NCBI GenBank assembly: GCA_965220855.1 | Contig: CBDCQY010000001.1 | Span: 2,852,001 to 2,916,000 of the forward strand | DNA length: 64,000 nt | Reading direction: 5' to 3' | From: Bin95 sp965220855 | GTDB lineage: Bacteria > Pseudomonadota > Alphaproteobacteria > Bin95 | Shown: piece by piece, positions 54,818 through 63,937 of the stretch | How positions within the stretch are numbered: position 1 is the stretch's first letter | How the letters are laid out: the number at the start of each line of letters is the position of its first letter | Notes under the pieces: model-generated | Seen by the model: the letters and a program-made list of their open reading frames with translations, nothing else | What the model was told of the DNA's origin: nothing | The model's database searches: none | Program-made: the position numbers and the translations under genes

Positions 54818-57484
54818 ATGGCAAGCGACAGGCTGGGCGCAAAGCGCACGCTGCGGGTCGGCGGCAAGGAATATGACTATTTCGCGCTGGAGGCGGCGGA
54901 GGCCGTCGCCGGCGATCTCTCGCGGCTGCCGGTCTCGCTGCGCATTCTGGTCGAGAACCTGCTGCGCCACGAGGACGGGCGCACGGTGACCGTCGATGAC
55001 ATTGCGAGCTTCGGCGGCTGGCTGCGCGAGAGGCGCTCCGACGCCGAGATCGCCTTCCGCCCGGCGCGGGTGCTGATGCAGGACTTCACCGGCGTGCCGG
55101 CGGTGGTCGATCTGGCCGCCATGCGCCAGGCCATGGCCGAGCTCGGCGGCGACCCGCAGAAGATCAACCCGCTGAACGCCGTCGATCTGGTGATCGACCA
55201 TTCCGTCATGGTGGACGATTACGGCCGGGAGGGCGCCTTCGAGGCCAATGTGACGCGCGAGTTCGAGCGCAACCGGGAGCGCTACGAATTCCTGCGCTGG
55301 GGCCAGTCGGCCTTCCGCAATTTCCGCGTGGTGCCGCCCGGCACCGGCATCTGCCACCAGGTCAATCTGGAATATCTCTCCCGCACGGTGTGGACCGAGG
55401 AGGCGGACGGGCGCCTGCTGGCCATGCCCGACACGGTGGTCGGCACCGACAGCCACACCACCATGGTGAACGGTCTGGCGGTGCTCGGCTGGGGCGTGGG
55501 CGGCATCGAGGCGGAGGCCGCGATGCTCGGCCAGCCGATCTCCATGCTGATCCCGGAAGTGGTCGGCTTCGAACTCAGCGGCCGGATGCCGGAAGGCGCG
55601 ACTGCCACCGACCTGGTGCTGCGCGTGGTGGAGATGCTGCGCGCGCAGGGCGTGGTCGGCAAGTTCGTCGAATTTTACGGCCCCGGCCTCGACGCGCTGG
55701 CGCTCGCCGACCGGGCGACGATCGCCAATATGGCGCCCGAATACGGCGCCACCTGCGGCTTCTTCCCCATCGACCGCGAGACGCTCGACTATCTGCGCTT
55801 CACCGGGCGCGAGGACGAGCAGGTGGCGCTGGTCGAGGCCTATGCGAAGGCGCAGGGCCTCTGGCGCGAGCCGGGCGCGGAGGCGCCGCTGTTCACCGAC
55901 ACGCTCCGCCTCGACCTCTCGACCATCGAGCCGGCGCTCGCCGGGCCGAAGCGCCCGCAGGACCGGGTGACGCTCTCCCAGGTGCCGAAGAGCTTCGCGG
56001 AGGCCGTGGCCGAGATCGGCGGCGGCGAGGCGCAGGCGGTCGAGGGCGCGGACTACGCCATCGAGCCCGGCCATGTGGTAATCGCCGCCATCACCAGCTG
56101 CACCAACACCTCCAATCCGAGCGTGCTGGTGGCGGCCGGCCTGCTGGCCCGCAATGCGCTGGCGCGCGGCCTCTCGGTCAAGCCCTGGGTCAAGACCTCG
56201 CTCGCGCCCGGCAGCCAGGTGGTCACCGACTATCTGGAGGCCGCCGGCCTGCAGGAGGCGCTGGACGCGCTCGGCTTCAACCTGGTCGGCTACGGTTGCA
56301 CCACCTGCATCGGCAATTCCGGGCCGCTGGCCGAGCCGATCGCCGAGGCGGTCGAGGCCGGCGGCCTCACCGTCGGCGCGGTGCTCTCCGGCAATCGCAA
56401 TTTCGAGGGCCGCGTCCACGCCCAGGTCAAGGCCAACTATCTGGCCTCGCCGCCCCTGGTGGTGGCCTATGCGCTCGCCGGCTCGCTCACGGTCGATCTG
56501 GCCCGCGACCCGCTCGGCCATGACGGCGAGGGCCGGCCGGTTTACCTCCGCGACATCTGGCCCGGCAACGAGCAGATCCGCGAGACGCTCGCCGGCGCGC
56601 TCTCGCCCGACATGTTCCGCCATCGCTACGCCAATGTCTCCGAGGGGCCGGCGGAATGGCGGGAGATCCGGGCGCCGAAGGACGAGACCTATCGCTGGAA
56701 CGACGGCTCCACCTATGTGCGCCTCGCGCCCTACTTCCAGGATATCGAGCGCGAGCCTGAGCCGGTGGCGGACATTGTGGGCGCGCGGGCGCTGCTCTCG
56801 CTCGCCGACAGCATCACCACCGACCATATCTCGCCCGCCGGCGCCATCCGGCGCGACGGGCCGGCCGGCGACTATCTGATCGGCCATCAGGTGCGCCCGG
56901 TGGAGTTCAACTCCTATGGCGCCCGGCGCGGCAATCACGAGGTGATGATGCGCGGCACGTTCGCCAATATCCGCATCCGCAACGAGCTCGCGCCCGGCAC
57001 GGAGGGCGGCTACACCACGCACCGGCCCTCCGGCGATGTGATGCCGGTCTATGAGGCGGCGATGCGCTACCGGGCCGAGGGCGTGCCGATGGTGGTGTTC
57101 GGCGGGCGCGAGTTCGGCACCGGCTCCTCGCGCGACTGGGCCGCCAAGGGGCCGGCGCTGCTGGGCGTGCGCGCGGTGATCGTGGAGAGCATCGAGCGCA
57201 TCCACCGCTCCAACCTGATCGGCATGGGCGTGCTGCCGCTGGAATTCACCGACGGCATGACCCGCAAGCAGCTGGCGCTCGACGGCAGCGAGCGCATCGA
57301 CATCGAGGGCGTGGCGGAGGGCCTCGCGCCGCGCTGCCTGCTCGCCTGCCGCATCCGGCGCGCCGACGGCTCGGAGCAGCAGTTCGAGCTGCGCTGCCGC
57401 ATCGATACCGAGGACGAGCTCGACTATTACCGCAATGGCGGCATCCTGCCCTATGTGCTGCGCAACATGCTGGAAGCGGCGTAG
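54818..57484 (+). CDS. acnA: Aconitate hydratase A
   Basis: The 888-residue protein is a full-length AcnA: PGTGICHQVNLEYL, VGTDSHTTMVNGLAVLGWGVGGIEAEA, cluster cysteines Cys428 (ITSCTNTSNPSV), Cys494 and Cys497 (GYGCTTCIGNSGPL), and FGGREFGTGSSRDWAAKG in the swivel domain. It interconverts citrate and isocitrate in the TCA cycle with a [4Fe-4S] cluster. GGAGGAG lies about ten bases before the ATG at 54818. An asparaginase gene follows after 12 bases. Confidence 0.97.
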   Translation: MASDRLGAKRTLRVGGKEYDYFALEAAEAVAGDLSRLPVSLRILVENLLRHEDGRTVTVDDIASFGGWLRERRSDAEIAFRPARVLMQDFTGVPAVVDLAAMRQAMAELGGDPQKINPLNAVDLVIDHSVMVDDYGREGAFEANVTREFERNRERYEFLRWGQSAFRNFRVVPPGTGICHQVNLEYLSRTVWTEEADGRLLAMPDTVVGTDSHTTMVNGLAVLGWGVGGIEAEAAMLGQPISMLIPEVVGFELSGRMPEGATATDLVLRVVEMLRAQGVVGKFVEFYGPGLDALALADRATIANMAPEYGATCGFFPIDRETLDYLRFTGREDEQVALVEAYAKAQGLWREPGAEAPLFTDTLRLDLSTIEPALAGPKRPQDRVTLSQVPKSFAEAVAEIGGGEAQAVEGADYAIEPGHVVIAAITSCTNTSNPSVLVAAGLLARNALARGLSVKPWVKTSLAPGSQVVTDYLEAAGLQEALDALGFNLVGYGCTTCIGNSGPLAEPIAEAVEAGGLTVGAVLSGNRNFEGRVHAQVKANYLASPPLVVAYALAGSLTVDLARDPLGHDGEGRPVYLRDIWPGNEQIRETLAGALSPDMFRHRYANVSEGPAEWREIRAPKDETYRWNDGSTYVRLAPYFQDIEREPEPVADIVGARALLSLADSITTDHISPAGAIRRDGPAGDYLIGHQVRPVEFNSYGARRGNHEVMMRGTFANIRIRNELAPGTEGGYTTHRPSGDVMPVYEAAMRYRAEGVPMVVFGGREFGTGSSRDWAAKGPALLGVRAVIVESIERIHRSNLIGMGVLPLEFTDGMTRKQLALDGSERIDIEGVAEGLAPRCLLACRIRRADGSEQQFELRCRIDTEDELDYYRNGGILPYVLRNMLEAA

Positions 57485-57496
57485 GGAGGCTTGGCC

Positions 57497-58492
57497 ATGG
57501 CGCGCCCGACCGTCGCGGCGATCGGCACCGGGGGCACGATTTCCTCCACCGGTCGCGACAGCCTCGACATCGCCACCTATGTCGACCGCTCCACCGTGCT
57601 CGGCGTGGAGGAGGTGATCGCGCGAACGCCGGAGCTGGACCGGGTGGCGGAGGTCGTGCCCACGCCCTTCCGCGCGATCCCGTCCACCGCCATGGGGCCG
57701 GAAGTCTGGCCGGAACTGCTGGCCTGCGTCCACGACGCCGCCGCCCGCCCGGAGATCGACGGCGTCGCCATCACCCATGGCACGGCGACGCTGGAGGAGA
57801 CGGCTTATTTCCTCAACCTCACCGTCGAGACGGAGAAGACCGTGGTGCTGGTCGGCGCGCAGCGCCCGGCGACGGCGCTCTCCGGCGACGGGCCGCTCAA
57901 CCTGCTGAACGCGGTGCGCGTCGCCGGCGCGCCCGAGGCGCGGGGGCTCGGCGTGCTGGCGGTGCTGAACGACGAGATCCACGCCGCGCGCGAGGTCACC
58001 AAGACGCACAGCTTCCGCCTGCAGGCGTTCCGCGCGCCGGATTTCGGCGTGCTCGGCCATGCCGATTCCGACCGCATCGCGATCTATCGCCGGCCGGCGC
58101 GCATCCATGCGCCCGAGGCGGCGCGCGAACTGGGCCTGCCGGCGCGGCTGCCGCGCGTCGATATCGCCTACTCCTACGCCGGCGCGGACGGCGCGGCGCT
58201 CCGGGCCTTCGCGGCCGCCGGCGCGGAGGGCGTCGTCATGGCGGCGCTCGCGCCCGGCCTGCCGACGCCGGCGGAGCGCGAGGCGATGGAGGAGGTCATG
58301 GCGGGCGGCGTCGCCCTGGTCATGGCGACGCGGGCCGGGGCCGGGCGGCTGGCGCGGCTGGAGCATCGCCGCCCGAAGGGCACGGTGCTCGCCGACAATC
58401 TGAGCGCCCAGAAGGCCCGCGTGCTGCTGATGCTGGGCCTCGCCCGCACCCGCGACCCGGACGCGCTGCAAGCCCTGTTCGAGCGCTTCTGA
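57497..58492 (+). CDS. L-asparaginase-family amidohydrolase with altered substrate motif
   Basis: The 331-residue protein has the two-threonine layout. Thr14 is in IGTGGTISS, and Thr96 is in the block ITHGTATLEETAYFLNLTV. VTKTHSFRLQAF contains the conserved Lys. In typical asparaginases the middle motif reads THGTDT, and its Asp helps bind the substrate amino group; here Ala97 replaces it. The enzyme may therefore act on an amide other than asparagine. No signal peptide is visible. GGGAGG precedes the ATG; an in-frame TTG at 57491 is less likely. It is 12 bases after acnA. Confidence 0.85.
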   Translation: MARPTVAAIGTGGTISSTGRDSLDIATYVDRSTVLGVEEVIARTPELDRVAEVVPTPFRAIPSTAMGPEVWPELLACVHDAAARPEIDGVAITHGTATLEETAYFLNLTVETEKTVVLVGAQRPATALSGDGPLNLLNAVRVAGAPEARGLGVLAVLNDEIHAAREVTKTHSFRLQAFRAPDFGVLGHADSDRIAIYRRPARIHAPEAARELGLPARLPRVDIAYSYAGADGAALRAFAAAGAEGVVMAALAPGLPTPAEREAMEEVMAGGVALVMATRAGAGRLARLEHRRPKGTVLADNLSAQKARVLLMLGLARTRDPDALQALFERF

Positions 58493-58496
58493 GCCG

Positions 58497-59768
58497 CTAC
58501 AGCCCGGCCGGCTTCGGCCCGCCGGTGGCCCAGTCCAGCAGCTGGACGGTGTGCACCACCGGCAGCGTCGTCCGGCCGGCGATCTGCACCATGCAGCCGA
58601 GATTGCCGGCCGCCACGACATCCGGCTTCACGCTCTCGATATGCGCCGCCTTGCGCGCGCCGAGCCTCGCGGCGAGCGCCGGTTGCAGCAGATTGTAGGT
58701 CCCGGCCGAGCCGCAGCAGAGATGGCTTTCGGGCGCCGCCGCCACCTCGAAACCCGCCGCCTCCAGCAGCCGCGCCGGCAGCGTCGTGATCTTCTGGCCA
58801 TGCTGCATCGAGCAGGCGGAGTGATAGGCGACGCGCAGGCGCGGCGCGGCGCCCGCAACCCCGAGGCCCAGCTCCTCCACCAGTTCGGTCACGTCGCGCG
58901 CGCGCGCCGAGACCCAGGCGGCGTTCTCCGCCAGCGCCGGGTCGCCGCGCAGCAGGTGGCCATAGTCCTTCAGCTGCGTGCCGCAGCCGGAGGCGCTGAC
59001 GACGATGCGGTCGGGTTCGGCGCGGAGCCACGCGCGAACATTGCCGGCCGCAGCGCGCCGGCCCTCCTCCGCCCGGCCCATATGGTGGACCAGCGCGCCG
59101 CAGCAGCCCGCGCCCTCGGCCACCACCACCTCCGCGCCGAGGCGCGTCAGCAGGCGCACCGTCGCCTCGTTGATGGCGGGGTCGAGCACGGTCTGGGCGC
59201 AGCCGGAGAGCAGCGCCACGCGCATCCGCCGCCGGCCCTCGGCCGGGAAGGTCTGCGGGCGATCGACCGGCGAGGGCGCGGGCAGGCGTCCGGGCGCCAT
59301 GGCGGCCAGGGTGGCGAGCCGGCCGGGCAGCAGCCGGGCGAAGCGCCGGGCCGGGCGGGCCGCCAGCAGCGCGGCGCGAAACAGCGCCGGGCGCGGCAGC
59401 AGCAAGGCCAGCAGGCGGCGCAGCCAGCGCTCCGGCAAGGGCCGGCGCCAGGTCGCCTCGATATGGGCGCGGGCGTGATCGACCAGATGCATGTAGTTCA
59501 CGCCCGAGGGGCAGGTGGTCATGCAGGAGAGGCAGGAGAGGCAGCGGTCGATATGGCGCACCGTGCGCGCATCCGCCGGGCGGTCGTTCTCCAGCATCTC
59601 CTTGATGAGATAGATGCGCCCGCGCGGGCTGTCGAGCTCGTCGCCGAGCAGCGTGTAGGTCGGACAAGTGGCGGTGCAGAAGCCGCAATGCACGCAGCGC
59701 CGCAGGATTTGCTCCGAATGCGCCACCTCCGGGTCGGCAAGCTGCGCCAGGCTGAAATCGGTCTGCAT
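58497..59768 (-). CDS. glcF: Glycolate oxidase iron-sulfur subunit
   Basis: The 423-residue protein has two ferredoxin-type clusters near its N-terminus, CVHCGFCTATCP and CLSCLSCMTTCPSG. Two CCG-type domains follow, GCAQTVLDPAINEAT...GCCGAL and HSACSMQHGQ...CCGSAGTYN. This is the GlcF pattern, which carries electrons from the flavin subunits. Its ATG shares one base with the glcE stop (TGATG). Length matches GlcF (about 410). Confidence 0.95.
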   Translation of the reverse strand: MQTDFSLAQLADPEVAHSEQILRRCVHCGFCTATCPTYTLLGDELDSPRGRIYLIKEMLENDRPADARTVRHIDRCLSCLSCMTTCPSGVNYMHLVDHARAHIEATWRRPLPERWLRRLLALLLPRPALFRAALLAARPARRFARLLPGRLATLAAMAPGRLPAPSPVDRPQTFPAEGRRRMRVALLSGCAQTVLDPAINEATVRLLTRLGAEVVVAEGAGCCGALVHHMGRAEEGRRAAAGNVRAWLRAEPDRIVVSASGCGTQLKDYGHLLRGDPALAENAAWVSARARDVTELVEELGLGVAGAAPRLRVAYHSACSMQHGQKITTLPARLLEAAGFEVAAAPESHLCCGSAGTYNLLQPALAARLGARKAAHIESVKPDVVAAGNLGCMVQIAGRTTLPVVHTVQLLDWATGGPKPAGL

Positions 59769-60931
59769 CAGAGGCCCTCGCCCATGCGGCCGGGATTGAG
59801 CACGCGCTCGGGGTCGAAACCGGCCTTCACCCGGCGGGCGAGCGCCGCCAGCGCCGCCGGCTGCGGGTGGAACACCGGCTCGGCCGCGCGCGCCGCCGCC
59901 GGCGCGGCGACCAGTGTGGCATGGCCGTCAAGCCCCTCGCGGACAAGCCCGCCATGGCGCCCGGCCTCGACCGCCAGCCAGATCAGCCCGCCGGCCCAGT
60001 CATAGAGCCGCCCGGCGATCGGCAAACCCGCCTCGGCCAGTCGCGCCACCGTGGCCGCGCCCTCGGCCGGGGCGACCGACAGCCGCCAGAGCTGCTCCCC
60101 CCGGCCCCGGAGCGGGGCGACATCGCGCACCTCCGCCCAGAAGGCGCGCGAGGCCGCCTCTTCCAGAACCGCCGCCTCGCCGCCGAAATGCGCCAGCAGC
60201 GCCTCGCGCCGGGCCGCCACCGAGACCGCCGGCCCCTCCAGCCGGAGACCGGTTCGCCCGCCATCCTCCGGCAGATGCGCGAGGCCGGAGACGTCCGCCG
60301 GCAAGCCCGTCGCCTCGGTCATCAGCGCCACCGCGCGCGCCTCGTCCAGGCCCGCGAACAGAAGCGTCTCCTCGGTCTCCGGCTTCGGCAGCACCTTGAC
60401 CGTCAGCTCGCTCATCGCGCCGAGCGTGCCATGCGAGCCGGCCATCAGCTTGGAGAGGTCGTAGCCGGTGACATTCTTCATCACCCGCCCGCCGGACTTG
60501 AACGGCTCGCCGCGCCCGCTGACGGCGCGAAAGCCCAGCAGATGGTCGCGCGCCGCGCCGGCCTTGATGCGGCGCGGCCCGGAGGCGTTGATCGCGAACG
60601 TCCCGCCGAGCGTGCCGCGGCCGCCGGGCCCGCCCAGAATGCGTCCGAAGTCCGGCGGCTCGAAGGCCAGCTGCTGGCCCTGCCGGTCGAGCAGGGCCTC
60701 GATCTCGCGAAGCGGCGCGCCGGCGCCCGCGGTCAGCACCAGTTCCGAGGGCTCGTAGAGGCTGACGCCGGAGAGCGCCGCCATGGTGAGCCGGCGCACA
60801 GGCCGGTCCGGCTCATGGCCGAAGCCCCGCTTGCTGCCCTCCCCCTCGACCGCGAGCGCGTAGCCCTCGGCGAGCGCCGACGCCACGGCCTCGATCAGCT
60901 CGGCCTCATCGCCGGGCGCGAGCGCCTCCAT
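59768..60931 (-). CDS. glcE: Glycolate oxidase FAD-binding subunit
   Basis: The 387-residue protein shows a shortened FAD_binding_4 domain: YALAVEGEGSKRGFG, GAGAPLREIEALLDRQGQQLAFEPPDFG, GTLGGTFAINASGPRRIKAG, and SGGRVMKNVTGYDLSKLMAGSHGTLGAMSELTVKVLP. It is the GlcE subunit, working with GlcD and GlcF to oxidise glycolate to glyoxylate. A GTG 12 bases upstream is an alternative start. Its promoter would lie in the 62 bases before the divergent coiled-coil gene. Confidence 0.93.
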   Translation of the reverse strand: MEALAPGDEAELIEAVASALAEGYALAVEGEGSKRGFGHEPDRPVRRLTMAALSGVSLYEPSELVLTAGAGAPLREIEALLDRQGQQLAFEPPDFGRILGGPGGRGTLGGTFAINASGPRRIKAGAARDHLLGFRAVSGRGEPFKSGGRVMKNVTGYDLSKLMAGSHGTLGAMSELTVKVLPKPETEETLLFAGLDEARAVALMTEATGLPADVSGLAHLPEDGGRTGLRLEGPAVSVAARREALLAHFGGEAAVLEEAASRAFWAEVRDVAPLRGRGEQLWRLSVAPAEGAATVARLAEAGLPIAGRLYDWAGGLIWLAVEAGRHGGLVREGLDGHATLVAAPAAARAAEPVFHPQPAALAALARRVKAGFDPERVLNPGRMGEGL

Positions 60932-60993
60932 GACCGTCAACACGGCCCGGCGGCGGCCTTGTCGCCGTTCTGCCGGCGCGCTATCGTGGCGCC

Positions 60994-61692
60994 ATGGCTT
61001 TCGATACGCATCAGGCTGTCACCGATCTCGAAGCCGCCGGTTTCGAACGCCCGGCGGCGGAGGCTGTGGTCCGCGTTTGCCGCTCGGCCTCGGCGGCGAT
61101 GGCGGAAGACCTGGCGACCGGCAAGGATGTGACGGCGCTCGGCCACCAGGTCGGCGCCGTCGAACAGCGCCTCGACGGCGTGGAGCGCGATGTCGGCCTC
61201 CTGCGAGAGGAAGTGGGCGCGCTGCGCCAGGAAGTCGGCGGCGCGCGGCAGGACGTCGGAACGCTTCGCGGAGAGGTCGGAACGCTTGGCGGAGAGGTCG
61301 CAACGCTTCGTGGGGACCTCGGGACAGTTCGCGGAGAAGTCAAGGCGCTTGACGGAAAAGTCGATGCGCTTGACGGAAAGTTCGATACGCTCGGTGCGGA
61401 GGTCGGGACGCTTCGCGGGGAAGTCGGGACGCTTCGCGGGGAAGTCGCGACGCTTGGCGGGAAAGTCGCGACGCTTGGCGAAGAAGTCGCTGGCCTGAGG
61501 CGAGAGGTCGGCGGACTTTCTGCAAGGATGAAAAATCTGGAGGATATCGTCGTCACCAAGAAAGACCTGGAGGCCGCGATGCACGCCATGCGTGCGGAAA
61601 TGTCCCGATCGATGACGACAATCGTACTCGTGCTTACCACCGTCGTCATTGCCGGCTACGGCCTGACGATCGCCGCCTTCAAGCTGTTCTAG
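60994..61692 (+). CDS. DUF1640-like coiled-coil membrane protein built on a 21-base repeat
   Basis: The 232-residue protein starts MAFDTHQAVTDLEAAGFERPAAEAVVRV, the DUF1640/CCDC90-type opening. A long coiled coil (about 40-200) follows, and then one C-terminal membrane helix (TIVLVLTTVVIAGYGLTIAAF). The centre consists of 15 heptads such as LRGEVGT, LGGEVAT and LDGKVDA, coded by tandem 21-base units at 61201-61515. It would be anchored in the inner membrane with the rod in the cytoplasm; function is unknown. It lies between glcE and glcD but on the opposite strand, so it is not part of their transcript. Confidence 0.88.
   Translation: MAFDTHQAVTDLEAAGFERPAAEAVVRVCRSASAAMAEDLATGKDVTALGHQVGAVEQRLDGVERDVGLLREEVGALRQEVGGARQDVGTLRGEVGTLGGEVATLRGDLGTVRGEVKALDGKVDALDGKFDTLGAEVGTLRGEVGTLRGEVATLGGKVATLGEEVAGLRREVGGLSARMKNLEDIVVTKKDLEAAMHAMRAEMSRSMTTIVLVLTTVVIAGYGLTIAAFKLF
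61201..61515 (+). repeat. Tandem 21-base repeat coding heptads, 15 units
   Basis: Units follow the pattern CTT-CGC-GGA-GAA-GTC-GGG-ACG, starting at 61201, 61222, 61243 and so on to 61495. The best-matching neighbours (61264, 61285; 61411, 61432, 61453) differ at only a few bases. The 21-base period equals one coiled-coil heptad. Similarity suggests recent expansion by slippage or unequal crossover. Confidence 0.9.
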
Positions 61693-61706
61693 GCCGGCGG
61701 AGCGCA

Positions 61707-63200
61707 TCAGAAGCGCGGCAGGTCCGGGAAGGGCAGCGCGCCGCCGCGCACATGCATCCGCCCGAGCTCGGCGCAGCGGCGCAAAGTCGGGAACATCTTG
61801 CCGGGATTGAGCCGGTGTTCGGGGTCGAAGGCGCATTTGACCCGCTGCTGCTGCTCCAGATCGGCCTCGGTGAACATCTCGCCCATCAGGTCGCGCTTCT
61901 CCACCCCGACGCCATGCTCGCCGGTGAGCACGCCGCCGACGCGGACGCAGAGCTTCAATATGTCGGCCCCGCAGGCTTCGGCGCGCTCGATGTCGCCCGG
62001 CCGGTTGGCGTCATAGAGGATGAGCGGGTGCAGATTGCCGTCGCCGGCGTGGAACACATTGGCGACCCGGAGCCCGTGGGCGGCGGCGATCTCCGAGATG
62101 CCGGCCAGCGCGTCGGCCAGCCGGCCGCGCGGAATGGTGCCGTCCATGCACAGATAGTCCGGCCCGATGGCGCCGACGGCCGGAAAGGCGTTCTTGCGCC
62201 CGGCCCAGAAGCGGAGCCGTTCGGCCTCGCTTTCCGAGGCGCGGATGGCGTTCGCCCCGGCCGCGCGCGCGATCTCCGAGACGCGCGCCAGCAGATGGTC
62301 CACCTCGGCCGCCTCGCCGTCCAGCTCGCAGATCAGCAGCGCGGCCGCGTCGCGCGGATAGCCGCAAGGCTGGAAGTCCTCCGCCGCCCGGATCGCCGGC
62401 CCGTCCATCATCTCCAGCCCGCCGGGGACGATGCCGGCCGCGACGATGTCGGCGACGCAGCCCGCGCCGGCCTCGACGCTCGGAAAGGCGAGCAGCAGGC
62501 CGCGCGCGGTTTCCGGCTTGCGCAGCAGCCGCACCGTCACCTCGGTGATGACGCCCAGCAGGCCCTCGGAGCCGGTCATCAACCCCATCAGGTCGTAGCC
62601 TTCCGCATCCAGATGCTTGCCGCCGAGGCGGACGATCTCGCCGCCCATCAGCACCAGTTCGAGGCCGAGGATATTGTTGGTGGTCAGGCCGTATTTCAGG
62701 CAGTGCACGCCGCCCGAATTCTCGCCGACATTGCCGCCGATGGAGCAGGCGATCTGCGAGGAGGGGTCGGGCGCATAGTAGAAGCCCCGGTCGGCCACGG
62801 CGTCGCTGATCGCCAGATTGGCCACCCCCGGCTGCACCCGGGCGCAGCGGTTGGCGAGGTCGATCTCCAGGATGCGGTTGAACTTGCCCATGGCGAGCAG
62901 AATGCCGTCGCCGAGCGGCAGCGAGCCGCCGGAGAGCGAGGTGCCGGCCCCGCGCGGCACAACCTTGACATTCATCTCCGCCGCCAGCGCCATGATCGCC
63001 CGCACCTGGGCCACCGTCTCCGGCAGCGCCACCACCAGCGGCAGCTGGCGATACATGGTGAGCGCGTCGCACTCATAGGCGCGCATGCCCGTCTCTTCGG
63101 CGATCACGCTCTCCTCGGGCAAGAGCGCGCGGAGGCGCGCGATCAGCCGGTCGCGATTCTCCAGGATCGCCGCTTCGGGCTTCGGCATGGTGAGCGGCAT
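61707..63200 (-). CDS. glcD: Glycolate oxidase FAD-linked subunit
   Basis: The 497-residue flavoprotein has PLVVALPETVAQVRAIMALAAEMNVKVVPRGAGTSLSGGSLPLGDGILLAM, PSSQIACSIGGNVGENSGGVHCLKYGLTTNN, and NVFHAGDGNLHPLILYD with the C-terminal HGVGVEKRDLM. This is GlcD, the catalytic FAD subunit. AGAGG lies about nine bases before the ATG at 63200; MPKPEA (63188) is an alternative start. It is separated from glcEF by the opposite-strand coiled-coil gene, an unusual split of the usual glcDEF operon. Confidence 0.95.
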   Translation of the reverse strand: MPLTMPKPEAAILENRDRLIARLRALLPEESVIAEETGMRAYECDALTMYRQLPLVVALPETVAQVRAIMALAAEMNVKVVPRGAGTSLSGGSLPLGDGILLAMGKFNRILEIDLANRCARVQPGVANLAISDAVADRGFYYAPDPSSQIACSIGGNVGENSGGVHCLKYGLTTNNILGLELVLMGGEIVRLGGKHLDAEGYDLMGLMTGSEGLLGVITEVTVRLLRKPETARGLLLAFPSVEAGAGCVADIVAAGIVPGGLEMMDGPAIRAAEDFQPCGYPRDAAALLICELDGEAAEVDHLLARVSEIARAAGANAIRASESEAERLRFWAGRKNAFPAVGAIGPDYLCMDGTIPRGRLADALAGISEIAAAHGLRVANVFHAGDGNLHPLILYDANRPGDIERAEACGADILKLCVRVGGVLTGEHGVGVEKRDLMGEMFTEADLEQQQRVKCAFDPEHRLNPGKMFPTLRRCAELGRMHVRGGALPFPDLPRF

Positions 63201-63250
63201 GAGCGGCGCCTCTTCGGGTGGCGGGCCGGCGCGACTCTAGCCCGCCTTTC

Positions 63251-63937
63251 TCACCAAGACCACGGCCTGCGTCCACCTTCTTGCGGCGAGCGCAGCCGCT
63301 CGAAGCGGTGCAGCATGAAGGCCGCGCCGAGGGCGGGCGTGGCGAGGTTCAGCAGCGGCGCGGTCATCAGCCAGGCGAGCAGCGCGCCCGCCAGCCAGAG
63401 CCGGAGGCGGTGGCGGCGCCAGAGCGCGTCGGCCGCCTCCGGCTCCAGGCGGCGAAGCGCGGCGGCGGCGAAATATTCCCGGCCGAACAGCCAGCCGTTC
63501 GCCAGCCAGAAGAGCGGCAGCGCCAGCGGCGCCGCCAGCAGCCAGACCGGCAGCAGCAGCAGGTTGAGGCAGAGCGCCCAGCCGGCGAAGCGGAGCGTCT
63601 GGCGGACAAGCTCGCCCCAGCCCTGCTCGCGTGGCGGGCCGAGCGCGGGATAATGGCGCCGCTCGACCGCGCGCGCGGCGCGCTCCAGCAGGAGGCCCTG
63701 CACCGCCGCCACCACCGCCGGAAAGCAGACCAGCCCCGCCGCCAGCGCGGCCGCCCCGCCCGCCAGCCCCGCCGCCAGGTCGAGCCATGCGACGCCGGTG
63801 AGCGCGCCCATGGCCCGCCCGGCCGCCAGCGCCAGACCCACCACCAGCAGCGCCGAGAGCAGGCAGGAGCCGAGCACCAGGGCGAGGAAGCGCCGGTCCG
63901 TCAATTGCCCGAAGGCCCGTGCGAGATCGTGCAGCAT
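63251..63937 (-). CDS. EI24 domain-containing membrane protein (CysZ-like)
   Basis: The 228-residue protein has about four hydrophobic regions and the EI24 layout: FGQLTDRRFLALVLGSCLLSALLVVGLALAAG, LLLPVWLLAAPLALPLFWLANGWLFGREYF, and WLMTAPLLNLATPALGAAFMLHRFERLR. The best-known relative is CysZ, a sulfate-uptake protein, but many EI24 proteins of alphaproteobacteria have no proven role. The 63 bases between its start and the window end hold nothing I can identify. Confidence 0.85.
   Translation of the reverse strand: MLHDLARAFGQLTDRRFLALVLGSCLLSALLVVGLALAAGRAMGALTGVAWLDLAAGLAGGAAALAAGLVCFPAVVAAVQGLLLERAARAVERRHYPALGPPREQGWGELVRQTLRFAGWALCLNLLLLPVWLLAAPLALPLFWLANGWLFGREYFAAAALRRLEPEAADALWRRHRLRLWLAGALLAWLMTAPLLNLATPALGAAFMLHRFERLRSPQEGGRRPWSW

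Noticed and set aside
54602..58621. Upstream continuation of the methyltransferase frame through acnA and the asparaginase gene
   Set aside because: The frame is open only because of base composition. Conserved methyltransferase sequence begins at 54601.
61201..61515. 21-base repeats as a CRISPR array
   Set aside because: The units are directly adjacent with no spacers, are in frame, and code for heptads.
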